DNA of 64,000 nt from JAPLHP01 sp963720375. Lineage in GTDB: Bacteria; Chloroflexota; Dehalococcoidia; UBA2247; RBG-13-53-26. Made by a program: the position numbers and the translations under genes. Location of the stretch: positions 1 to 64,000 of the forward strand of contig CAVRFM010000002.1 of the NCBI GenBank assembly GCA_963720375.1, given 5' to 3'. This document shows positions 8,353-15,719 of the stretch, piece after piece. The notes under the pieces are model-generated. The model saw nothing but the letters and a program-made list of their open reading frames with translations. It ran no database searches and was not told the DNA's origin. Position 1 is the first letter of the stretch, and every line of letters starts with the position of its first letter.

Positions 8353-8961
8353 ATGGAAACCAGTGAACCCGATCACCAAGGGAAATCAGGCAATACAGAG
8401 AAACACAACCCCTTGAAGAATGCTTCCAACAAGAAAAAGAGACTCGAACTGGATATCAGGGAGATGGAGATAGACGACATCCCCGAAGTTTTCCATTTGG
8501 GTGAACAAATCTTCACGGTGGAGATGGTGCCTACCCTCTACCGTACGTGGGATGAGTATGAGGTGACTTCATTATTTAACTCCGATCCCGAATACTGCCT
8601 GGTGGCAGAACTCGATGATAGAATAGTGGGCTTTGCCTTAGGTACAACGGTAACCAAAACAAAGTCGCCATGGAAGTACGGGTACCTCGTCTGGCTGGGG
8701 GTATTGCCTGAGTGGCACCGTGAGGGCATCGGCAGCAGGCTATTTGACAAACTGGCTGAAGAGATGAGCAAGGACGGAGCACGCATATTCCTGGTGGACA
8801 CAGAGGCAAACAATCTGCCGGCCCTTCAATTCTTCAGAAAGAAGGGCTTCGGCAATCCTGAGGAGCGGATATTTCTGACCCTGAACCTCAAGACACATCG
8901 ACAGTTGCAGAGGAAAACGCGAGGTTCCGGACGGAAGGCACAGGATGGAAACCACTCCTAA
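8353..8961 (+). CDS. GNAT family N-acetyltransferase
   Basis: About 202 residues. The first 30 residues are hydrophilic and probably disordered. The GNAT domain follows, with the acetyl-CoA pyrophosphate-binding turn LPEWHREGIGSRLFDKL and a late NLPALQFFRKKGF segment, as in RimI-like enzymes. The acceptor is unknown. GGAGG at 8343-8347 points to the ATG at 8353; a TTG directly before it is less likely. The 3' end overlaps the start of the M20 peptidase gene by 17 nt, so the two are co-transcribed. Confidence 0.85.
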   Translation: METSEPDHQGKSGNTEKHNPLKNASNKKKRLELDIREMEIDDIPEVFHLGEQIFTVEMVPTLYRTWDEYEVTSLFNSDPEYCLVAELDDRIVGFALGTTVTKTKSPWKYGYLVWLGVLPEWHREGIGSRLFDKLAEEMSKDGARIFLVDTEANNLPALQFFRKKGFGNPEERIFLTLNLKTHRQLQRKTRGSGRKAQDGNHS

Positions 8962-10060
8962 AGCTTCGGCAGACGTACAGCCCAAGAGGCTGAGAAACCT
9001 GCTCAAGGATCTCATAGATATATATAGTCCCTCTGGAAAGGAAGAGGAGATACTCGAATATACAGAGAATTACTTGAAGAAACATGGTTTGACCGTAGAA
9101 AGGCAAGAAGTCGATGAAAACCGTTTCAACCTGGTGGTACTGCCCGAGAAACTGGATGAAGTAGACCTTTGCTTCGTGGGACATCTGGATACAGTCGTCG
9201 CCTTCGACCTGGAGGACTACGGCTTCTACGAGGAAGAAGACACTGCCTTCGGACTGGGCGTCACAGACATGAAAGCAGGTTGTGCTGCCATGATAGAAGC
9301 ATTCACTGTACTGGCCGAAAGAGGGAAGAATCTCTCATCCGTGGGCCTTGCCCTGGTAGTAGGCGAAGAGCAAGAAAGCGATGGTGCCAAAACCCTCACC
9401 AGAGAACACAGCTTCCCCTGGGCAGTCGTTGGTGAGCCCACCAACATGATTCCCTGCCTGGGCCATTACGGCTACCTGGAAGTCCGCTTACGCACCAGGG
9501 GTAAAAGAGCTCATTCTTCCATGCCCGAACTGGGGCAGAACGCTATCGAAACCATGCTGAAGCTTCTTTTGAAACTGACCGAATATGCTGAATCCGCACC
9601 GCAGGGGCTGGTCTATAACATCCGGCAACTTACAGGGTTTCCTGGTGGATTTGTAGTACCCGATAGCTGTGAGGCCTGGCTGGACCTTCACTTGCCACCT
9701 GACTCCCGGATGGACCTGCTCAAGGCAGAACTGGAACAATTGGTAGAAGAGGCCAGCGAGAACATACCCGGCATGGATGCCTATATCAGGTTCGAGAATG
9801 CACACTCAGGCTACCTCATCTCTCAGAAGAGGCCTCTGGTGAAGAAGTTGAAAGAAGCCTACAGAGCAATGTCCCTCGCCTGGGAGCCTCAGATATTCAG
9901 AAGTCATTCGGATGGCAACGTGCTCTGGGCCGCAGGCACAGACCCCATTATTCTGGGGCCCGGTCAACTGGAGACGGCACACACACCTGAGGAATCGGTA
10001 GCCTTCTCTCAGGTGGTAAAGGCAGCCCAACTCTATCTGAGTTTTGCCCTTTCTATGTAG
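8945..10060 (+). CDS. M20 family metallopeptidase/deacylase (ArgE/DapE/LysK-like)
   Basis: At 371 residues this is the usual size. The di-zinc site motifs are visible: GHLDTV (His and Asp), the bridging Asp in FGLGVTDMKAG, the Glu pair in VVGEEQESDGA and Asp/Glu in VVGEPTN. The dimerisation insert is in the middle and a late His is in ETAHTPEE. Members remove acyl groups or cleave short peptides in arginine, lysine or peptide metabolism. Which substrate applies is unclear, although coupling to an acetyltransferase gene raises the possibility of an acetylation/deacetylation pair. Confidence 0.88.
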   Translation: METTPKASADVQPKRLRNLLKDLIDIYSPSGKEEEILEYTENYLKKHGLTVERQEVDENRFNLVVLPEKLDEVDLCFVGHLDTVVAFDLEDYGFYEEEDTAFGLGVTDMKAGCAAMIEAFTVLAERGKNLSSVGLALVVGEEQESDGAKTLTREHSFPWAVVGEPTNMIPCLGHYGYLEVRLRTRGKRAHSSMPELGQNAIETMLKLLLKLTEYAESAPQGLVYNIRQLTGFPGGFVVPDSCEAWLDLHLPPDSRMDLLKAELEQLVEEASENIPGMDAYIRFENAHSGYLISQKRPLVKKLKEAYRAMSLAWEPQIFRSHSDGNVLWAAGTDPIILGPGQLETAHTPEESVAFSQVVKAAQLYLSFALSM

Positions 10061-10235
10061 CCCTCCCTGATCCATGTTTTCACATTAACAACCTGATCTA
10101 TAAGCACAAATACACTATTGCGTTTTAGCCATAGGTTTGATTCTCATGTTATTATTGATTGTGATGATAAGCCTTGTTTTTATCCGTAGATTCCATTAGA
10201 GAAGACCGCACTATAGCAGAGAAGGTAGCGTATAC

Positions 10236-11003
10236 ATGCGTAAGAAGCCAGCACAGAGCATACTCACCAGAGAAGATCTCGAAAGGTACGACCGGCAGAT
10301 AAGATACGATGGGTTCGGCAAGGAAGGGCAAGAGAAGCTGAAGACTTCCCATGTAATCGTAGCCGGTGCCGGAGGATTGGGATGTCCAGCCTCAACTTAC
10401 CTGGCCTGCGCTGGTGTAGGGCTTATCACTATCATAGATGACGGAATCGTGGATCTCTCTAATCTCAATCGGCAGATCCTTCACTGGCAAGAGGATATCG
10501 GGCAGAAGAAGGTGGCCTCAGCCACAGCCAAGCTGGCCAGACTGAACCCGTCCGTACAGATTCTTCCTAAGGCAACCAGAATCACCAGCAGAAATGCCAC
10601 ACGCCTGATAAAAGGGGCCAATGTTGTGATAGACGCAATGGACAATTTTGAGACCAGGGCCATCTTGAACCAGGCATGCATCTCTGAAGGAATCCCTTTC
10701 GTACACGGCGGAGTGTGGGGATTGTGCGGCCAGGTTACCACCATCATCCCCGGAGAGACACCCTGCCTTGAGTGCATCTATCCCGAGAAACCGGTGGATC
10801 AGGGGGTGTTCCCCGTCTTTGGTGTCACCCCGGGTTTAATAGCCATGATTCAAGCCGTCGAGGCCATCAAGATCATTGCCGGCTTTGGCCGCTTGCTCGC
10901 AGGGCAGATGCTCTACATCAATGAAGCAAACATGGATTTCTGCCTCCGCGAGTTGATCAAGAACCCAAACTGTCCGGTCTGCGGAGGCGTGAAAGAAGGC
11001 TGA
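10236..11003 (+). CDS. ThiF/MoeB/HesA family E1-like adenylyltransferase
   Basis: The 255-residue protein has the nucleotide-binding loop VAGAGGLGCPASTYLACAG, the conserved LSNLNRQILH segment, the Asp of VIDAMDNFETR, and two CxxC pairs (CLECIYP and CPVCGG) that should bind structural zinc. Such enzymes adenylate the C-terminal glycine of ThiS, MoaD or similar sulfur carriers. No sulfur-carrier gene is next to it here, and the partner cannot be assigned. Moco-dependent genes elsewhere in the window make MoaD one candidate. A GAGAAGGT ribosome-binding site precedes the ATG, and the 175-nt gap upstream is AT-rich and probably holds the promoter. Confidence 0.88.
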   Translation: MRKKPAQSILTREDLERYDRQIRYDGFGKEGQEKLKTSHVIVAGAGGLGCPASTYLACAGVGLITIIDDGIVDLSNLNRQILHWQEDIGQKKVASATAKLARLNPSVQILPKATRITSRNATRLIKGANVVIDAMDNFETRAILNQACISEGIPFVHGGVWGLCGQVTTIIPGETPCLECIYPEKPVDQGVFPVFGVTPGLIAMIQAVEAIKIIAGFGRLLAGQMLYINEANMDFCLRELIKNPNCPVCGGVKEG

Positions 11004-11099
11004 ACACTGAGAACCGTTTTACAGGAAGTAATGCGAAAAGAGCAATGGGAAAATCGAGGTCATTGACCCTGTAACCGAGAAGCTAGAGTGCAGGGGGAA

Positions 11100-11549
11100 A
11101 TGAGCAAAACGAACCAGGAAGAGAATATCCTGAAGACCAGCCGAACCGTGGCTATGGTAGGGCTTTCGCCAGATAAAGAGCGCCCCAGCTTCAGGGTAGC
11201 ATCATACCTGAAAGGGCAAGGATACAAGGTCATACCTGTGAACCCCAGATTTGCCCAGATACTAGGGGAGACCTCTTATCCCGACCTCACCTCTATCCCG
11301 GAGAAGGTAGATGTCGTCGATGTCTTCCGCCGGGCTGACGAGATACCGGACATAGTCGAGCAGGCGATCAGGATCGGGGCCAAAGTGGTATGGATGCAGG
11401 AAGGCATAGTAAATGAGCTGGCGGCTGCCAGGGCCAGGGGTGCCGGCCTTATGGTGGTGATGGACAGATGCATGCGGAAAGAGCACCTGAAGATGCGAGA
11501 GAAAGAAGGCAAACAGAACGAGGAGGCGAATGATGCCCAAGACAAATGA
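11100..11549 (+). CDS. CoA-binding domain protein (YccU-like)
   Basis: About 149 residues of a single Rossmann-type CoA_binding domain: TVAMVGLSPDKERPSFRVA near the start, GYKVIPVNPRFAQILGE next, and VVWMQEGIVNELAAARA later. Stand-alone proteins of this type are widespread and poorly characterised. I place the start at ATG 11100 behind AGGGGGAA; a GTG at 11088 is possible. The end overlaps the rubrerythrin start by 20 nt, tying it to the oxygen-defence genes that follow. Confidence 0.85.
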   Translation: MSKTNQEENILKTSRTVAMVGLSPDKERPSFRVASYLKGQGYKVIPVNPRFAQILGETSYPDLTSIPEKVDVVDVFRRADEIPDIVEQAIRIGAKVVWMQEGIVNELAAARARGAGLMVVMDRCMRKEHLKMREKEGKQNEEANDAQDK

Positions 11550-12036
11550 GAATGTGCAATATGCTTTTGCCGGCGAAAGCCAGGCCAACCGCAAGTACCT
11601 CTTCTTCGCCGACAAGGCCGAAGAAGAGGGGCACAAACAGGCAGCACGACTGTTTCGTGCTGCGGCAGAGGCAGAGACAGTGCACGCCCGCAATCACCTC
11701 AGGGTAATGCAGGGCATCAAATCCACAAAGGATAACTTGGCGGCAGCCATCAGTGGTGAGCATCACGAATTCACCCAGATGTACCCCGGTTTCATCAAGG
11801 AGGCCGATGCCGAAGGCCAGACTCAGGCCAAACGCAGTTTCGACATGGCCAACCAGGTAGAGAAGATCCACCATGGCCTGTTCCAGGCTGCTCTCGATAA
11901 CCTGAACAAGGGCAAGGCTGTGGATGACAAACCCTTCTTCGTCTGCCAGGTCTGCGGCAACACAGTGGAAGGCTCGGCTCCAGATAAGTGCCCTATATGC
12001 GGGGCCTCCGCTAAAATGTTCAAACGAGTCGATTAA
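11530..12036 (+). CDS. Rubrerythrin
   Basis: The 168-residue protein has a ferritin-like di-iron four-helix domain (ESQANRKYLFFADKAEEEG, with Glu and ExxH ligands in AEAETVHARNH). A C-terminal rubredoxin-like domain carries two CxxC pairs (CQVCG and CPICG). Rubrerythrins reduce hydrogen peroxide in anaerobes. AGGAGG at 11520-11525 serves either of two adjacent ATG codons (11530 or 11533). The final codons take part in a short tandem repeat that continues past the stop. It is the first of a group of oxygen-defence genes up to 14500. Confidence 0.94.
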   Translation: MMPKTNENVQYAFAGESQANRKYLFFADKAEEEGHKQAARLFRAAAEAETVHARNHLRVMQGIKSTKDNLAAAISGEHHEFTQMYPGFIKEADAEGQTQAKRSFDMANQVEKIHHGLFQAALDNLNKGKAVDDKPFFVCQVCGNTVEGSAPDKCPICGASAKMFKRVD

Positions 12037-12120
12037 ACTCAATTCCTCGTGGAGATGTTAAACGAATCGATTAAGCTCAACTCCGTGTGGGGATGCCAAG
12101 CAAATCGATTGGATTCTATT
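12016..12120 (+). repeat. Imperfect tandem repeat, about 38-39 bp, 2.7 copies, at the rubrerythrin 3' end
   Basis: Units begin at 12016, 12055 and 12093. The first two share ATGTT, AAACGA, TCGATTAA, CTCAA, TCC and GTGG in the same order with few changes; the third is more worn but keeps ATG, CAAATCGATT and TTCC. The first unit includes the last codons and the TAA stop of rubrerythrin, so the array looks like duplication of the gene's 3' end. It fills most of the gap before the flavoprotein gene. No hairpin of terminator type was seen in it. Confidence 0.6.
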
Positions 12121-12172
12121 CCGCCTGATTAGGCACATTCGTTTTCTTTATTTTCCTTAAAAGAGGTTATGC

Positions 12173-12751
12173 TTGAGAGTTCTGGGGATCATGGGAAGTC
12201 CGAGGGTAGGAGGCAATACCGACCTTCTCCTGGACGAGGCAATGAAGGGAGCCCAGAGCCAGGGAGCGGAGACGGAGAAGATTATCGTAGATAAGCTCCA
12301 GATAGCTCCCTGCCGTGAATACTATGGCTGCCTGAAGGATGGGAACTGTATTATCAGAGACGACATGGATGCTGTTTATCCCAAGCTGCTCGAAGCCGAC
12401 GGCCTCATAGTTGCCTCGCCCATGTTCTTCTATGGGATTACCAGCCAACTCAAGGCCCTTATCGATCGATGCCAGGCTCTGTGGGCAAGGAAATACGTTC
12501 TCAAGCAGAGTTGGCCAAACCCAAATAGAAAGGGGGCCTTCATTGCTGTCGGGGCCACCAAAGGAGAGAACCTTTTCGACGGGTCAATATTGACAATCAG
12601 ATACTTTTTCAAAACGATTGGCATCCAGTACGCAGAAGAGCTACTGGTCAGAGACGTCGATAAAAAGGGAGAGATTAAGAAGCACCCGACCGCGCTAAAG
12701 GACGCTTTTGAGCTGGGTAAAAGATTAGCCCAAAAGGCAGATAAGGTGTAG
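12173..12751 (+). CDS. NADPH-dependent FMN reductase / iron-sulfur flavoprotein-like
   Basis: The 192-residue flavodoxin-like protein has the FMN-binding loop MGSPRVGGNTDLLLDEA at the start and SPMFFYGITSQLKALIDRC in the middle. Cysteines in APCREYYGCLKDGNC resemble the cluster ligands of iron-sulfur flavoproteins, though the spacing is not the strict archaeal one. The frame opens at a TTG (12173) after AAGAGG; the ATG four bases upstream is out of frame. A role passing electrons to rubrerythrin-type peroxidases fits the context but is an inference. Confidence 0.85.
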   Translation: MRVLGIMGSPRVGGNTDLLLDEAMKGAQSQGAETEKIIVDKLQIAPCREYYGCLKDGNCIIRDDMDAVYPKLLEADGLIVASPMFFYGITSQLKALIDRCQALWARKYVLKQSWPNPNRKGAFIAVGATKGENLFDGSILTIRYFFKTIGIQYAEELLVRDVDKKGEIKKHPTALKDAFELGKRLAQKADKV

Positions 12752-12862
12752 GATTTGACTGCAAGTGCCAGTAGGCCTTGCAAGGCTTGCAGGTCACTGC
12801 TAGTTCAACTCATCCAAAGCACAAGAATAATCGGTAATACTAGAGGAGGCTAAATCCAGGAA

Positions 12863-13396
12863 ATGACGGAGCATACTCACAAAATCACCCAGGCTTTGGA
12901 GGCAGCACTCCAAATGGAGATGGAAGGGAAGCAATTCTATCAGAAATCGGCAGAGAAGAGCAGCAACCCGCTGTCCAGGAAGCTATTACGGCGTCTGGCC
13001 GCTGACGAAGATCTGCATGCCCAGAAGGTAAAAGAGGTCTATGACGTAATCAAGGACAACAAGGGATGGCCTGACAAGGAGACCAAATTCAAACATGAAA
13101 TAAGCCTGAGAAGCGTCTTCGATGAGGGCGTAGAGGATCTGGATGCCGAGCCTGCCAAGCCGACCGCCGACGAACTGGAAGCGCTGAAGATGGCCATGAC
13201 TATGGAGGACAAGAGCTACAGCTTCTACAGGAGCCGCAACGAAGAAGCAGCCTCTCCTGCTGAGAAAGCCTTTTACCAGGCTCTGAGTGCCGAGGAGAGA
13301 GTCCACTACCTTGCCCTGCTGGATGCCTACGACTACCTCTTGAACCCGCAGGGGTGGTTCACTAAGAAAGAGCGCTGGGGACTGGACGGAGGGTAA
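12863..13396 (+). CDS. Ferritin-like (rubrerythrin-type) di-iron protein without rubredoxin domain
   Basis: The 177-residue, all-helical protein has two halves of the ferritin-like fold. Each half carries Glu and an ExxH-type iron-ligand set: EMEGKQFYQKSAE with DEDLHAQ, and MEDKSYSFYRSR with EERVHY. The CxxC rubredoxin tail of the preceding rubrerythrin is absent. Related proteins are thought to act in oxidative stress or iron handling. AGAGGAGG lies about 13 nt before the ATG, and a closer CAGGA is also present. Confidence 0.85.
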   Translation: MTEHTHKITQALEAALQMEMEGKQFYQKSAEKSSNPLSRKLLRRLAADEDLHAQKVKEVYDVIKDNKGWPDKETKFKHEISLRSVFDEGVEDLDAEPAKPTADELEALKMAMTMEDKSYSFYRSRNEEAASPAEKAFYQALSAEERVHYLALLDAYDYLLNPQGWFTKKERWGLDGG

Positions 13397-13480
13397 CTGA
13401 ACCAAGACAAAACCCGCTTTATACTAGGGTCATCTGAGTCCTAGAACAGAATAAGCTGGCCTAATCACCCAAGCATAGGA

Positions 13481-13516
13481 TATAATCTTGCCTATCATCG
13501 AGATGGTTCGATAATA
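13481..13516 (+). promoter_or_regulatory. Putative -10 box and inverted repeat in the leader of the Crp/Fnr gene
   Basis: TATAAT at 13481-13486 is a perfect -10 hexamer. I do not see a good -35 partner 16-18 nt upstream. The 24 bases just before the start codon form a near-perfect inverted repeat: TATCATCGA (13493-13501), a 6-nt gap, then TCGATAATA (13508-13516). No Shine-Dalgarno is recognisable, so the repeat may be an operator for the regulator itself or an RNA hairpin that affects translation. Confidence 0.35.
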
Positions 13517-14206
13517 ATGGCTATAGAAATTGAGCTCCTGAAGTCCGTCCCGTATTTCTCCGGCTTACATCTGCCTGAACTGGAAGCCATCAAACGCCAT
13601 GTGTTCGAGCAGTCAGCCGAGAGGAACGATATGATAGTCCTGGAGAGTGAACCTGCCGAAGCGGTATATTGTGTGGTTTCCGGGGCAGTCAAGGTATTCA
13701 AGACTTCTGTTGAAGGCAGGGAGCAGATTCTATGTATCATACGGCCCGGCGAGTCCTTCAACGATGTTTCCGTGTTCGATGGCGGGCCCAATCCTGCCAG
13801 CGCTATAGCCATGACCCCAGTCACCCTCTATGGCATAACCAGGGCTGACATGGAGGCCCTCTTGAGGGAACATCCAGTCATCGCTAACAACGTGATAAAG
13901 GTTTTATCGAAGAAGGTTCGTCACTTTGTCTCTCTGGTCGAAGACCTCTCCTTCCGGCATGTAACCAGTAGAATAGCCAAGCTCCTTCTGGAATATGCTA
14001 CAAACCATGCAGTGCAGGACGAAGAACCGCAAGCCAGACCCAAACTGACCCAACAAGAGATGGCAGCCATGGTGGGAACGGCACGAGAGGTGGTCGGCAG
14101 ATCACTCAAAGCCTTGGAGGAGAGCGGCGCTATCAGGATGGACCGACACCGTATTGTGATCACTAATAAGAAAGTGCTCGAGGAGGCAAGTGGGGTGACC
14201 GAGTGA
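13517..14206 (+). CDS. Crp/Fnr family transcription regulator
   Basis: The protein has 229 residues. The N-terminal cyclic-nucleotide-binding-type domain spans residues 5-125 (GAVKVFKTSVEGREQIL, IRPGESFNDVSVFDGG), followed by the long dimer helix and a winged helix-turn-helix (KLTQQEMAAMVGTAREVVGRSLKALEE with wing IRMDRHRIVI). There is no N-terminal Cys cluster as in FNR. The ligand could be a nucleotide, haem or none. The gene follows rubrerythrin-type genes and precedes a ferredoxin, so a redox or oxygen-stress regulon is plausible. It may regulate itself through the inverted repeat in its leader. Confidence 0.9.
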   Translation: MAIEIELLKSVPYFSGLHLPELEAIKRHVFEQSAERNDMIVLESEPAEAVYCVVSGAVKVFKTSVEGREQILCIIRPGESFNDVSVFDGGPNPASAIAMTPVTLYGITRADMEALLREHPVIANNVIKVLSKKVRHFVSLVEDLSFRHVTSRIAKLLLEYATNHAVQDEEPQARPKLTQQEMAAMVGTAREVVGRSLKALEESGAIRMDRHRIVITNKKVLEEASGVTE

Positions 14207-14275
14207 TTTGGCGACAAAGGTCACATACCGCAAATTGATGGGAGTGCTAGCATAAGTTTGGATGCGAGGTTCTCT

Positions 14276-14500
14276 ATGTTTGAAATGCCCATTATAAACC
14301 GCGAGTTGTGCAATGGGTGCGGGCTATGCCTCAGTGTATGTGAGTGCGGAGCCCTTGTCCTTGTGAGCAATATAATCAGGATTGTCGATACAGACGAGTG
14401 CGGTTATTGCACAGAATGTGAAGCTGTATGCCCCACCGGAGCCATCCAGTGTCCCTATGAAATAGTCATCGAGGAAAGCTACGAGATAAACCCGGAGTAG
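14276..14500 (+). CDS. Small 2[4Fe-4S] ferredoxin
   Basis: A 74-residue protein with two complete cluster motifs, CNGCGLCLSVCECGA and CGYCTECEAVCPTGA; each has C-x2-C-x2-C-x3-C, but the usual proline after the fourth cysteine is missing from the first. It ends in an acidic tail. I place the start at ATG 14276 with GAGGT upstream; a TTG at 14258 would add six residues. It follows the Crp/Fnr gene by 69 nt and is convergent with hemW. Confidence 0.88.
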   Translation: MFEMPIINRELCNGCGLCLSVCECGALVLVSNIIRIVDTDECGYCTECEAVCPTGAIQCPYEIVIEESYEINPE

Positions 14501-14612
14501 CACTACCACAACAGCTGGAACAGCCTCAGATACCTGCCCAGCTTAAATCATCAGGAGTCCGCTGCCAGTTCCAAACACATATCTTTTCTTTGCAGTCAGG
14601 CAACCAGGGGAT

Positions 14613-15719
14613 TCAATCTCCCAACACCCTGGCGAAGATGGGGTTGGAGGTGAGGACTTTAGAGGACACCAGGCGGTATCTTGAACCATTGTGAGTGAGC
14701 AGGCCATCCGCAACCATCTGGTCAAGCCTGTGCATGAGGTCCTTCGTATTATCAATTCCAAATCGTGCGACGAGATCGTCAGCCGACAGCCCTTCTGAAA
14801 GCAGCCGTAATCGCAGCATGGCCTCTTCTGCCACCTTCTCTTTCGCATCCAATTGTTCCACCTCTTCCACAACTCCGGTGGGATGGCTAAGGTAAGCCTC
14901 CAAGTCACCGCGATTCTTGAAGCGCCTGCCGTTAAGGTGCGAGGCAGCCGCTGGCCCCAGGCCGAGGTATTCACCACCGCGCCAGTAGTTGAGATTGTGC
15001 AGGCATTCAAATCCCTTAAGGGCAAGGTTGGATATCTCGTAATGAGTAAATCCTTTCTCCTGAAGAAATGAACACACTTGCTCAAATAGCTCAGCCTGCT
15101 CATCATCCGAGGGCAGATCATCCGGTGGATTCATTGCCAGGGGGGTGCCATGCTCCAGCGACAGGCAGTACACAGAGAGATGCTTCACACCCAACTCAAC
15201 CAGCTTCCCCAGAGTGGCGCGTAGTGTTTCCCATCGCTGACCAGGAAGACCTACAATCACATCAGCAGAGACATTTGCAAAGCCAACTTTCTTGGCTTGA
15301 GCTACAGCTTCGACGGCCTGTGCTGCAGAGTGAATTCTGCCCACCCTCTGAAGCTCGTCATCCGAAAGAGACTGTACGCCGACGGATACACGGTTCAAAC
15401 CTGCGCCCAAAGCAGCCTGAAGCAACTCTGTAGTAGCCGATTCCGGGTTGACCTCGATGGTAGCCTCGACCAGCCTGGAAAGGCCAAATGAACCTCGGAG
15501 ACCATCAAGAAGCCTCTTTAGACATCCAGCACCGAGCAGGCTCGGTGTTCCACCTCCCAAATAGAGGGTATCGAATGACAGTCCCGCGTACGCCTTGGCT
15601 TCGATCAGAACAGCATCAACGTAGGAATTGATGAGATCCTGTCGGCCCGCCAGGGAGTAAAAGTCACAATAGGCGCACTTTCTGACGCAGAAGGGGACGT
15701 GAACGTAGAGTCCCCTCAC
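14613..15719 (-). CDS. hemW: HemW-type radical SAM haem chaperone
   Basis: The 368-residue protein has the HemN/HemW radical SAM motif C-x3-C-x2-C (HVPFCVRKCAYCDF), the GGGTPSLL segment and the C-terminal HemN-type domain (NYWRGGEYLGLGPAAASH). Its short N-terminus, starting directly at the barrel, marks it as HemW (haem chaperone) rather than coproporphyrinogen III dehydrogenase. It starts at GTG and overlaps the lepA stop by 4 nt. The lepA-hemW pair is common in bacteria. Confidence 0.9.
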   Translation of the reverse strand: MRGLYVHVPFCVRKCAYCDFYSLAGRQDLINSYVDAVLIEAKAYAGLSFDTLYLGGGTPSLLGAGCLKRLLDGLRGSFGLSRLVEATIEVNPESATTELLQAALGAGLNRVSVGVQSLSDDELQRVGRIHSAAQAVEAVAQAKKVGFANVSADVIVGLPGQRWETLRATLGKLVELGVKHLSVYCLSLEHGTPLAMNPPDDLPSDDEQAELFEQVCSFLQEKGFTHYEISNLALKGFECLHNLNYWRGGEYLGLGPAAASHLNGRRFKNRGDLEAYLSHPTGVVEEVEQLDAKEKVAEEAMLRLRLLSEGLSADDLVARFGIDNTKDLMHRLDQMVADGLLTHNGSRYRLVSSKVLTSNPIFARVLGD

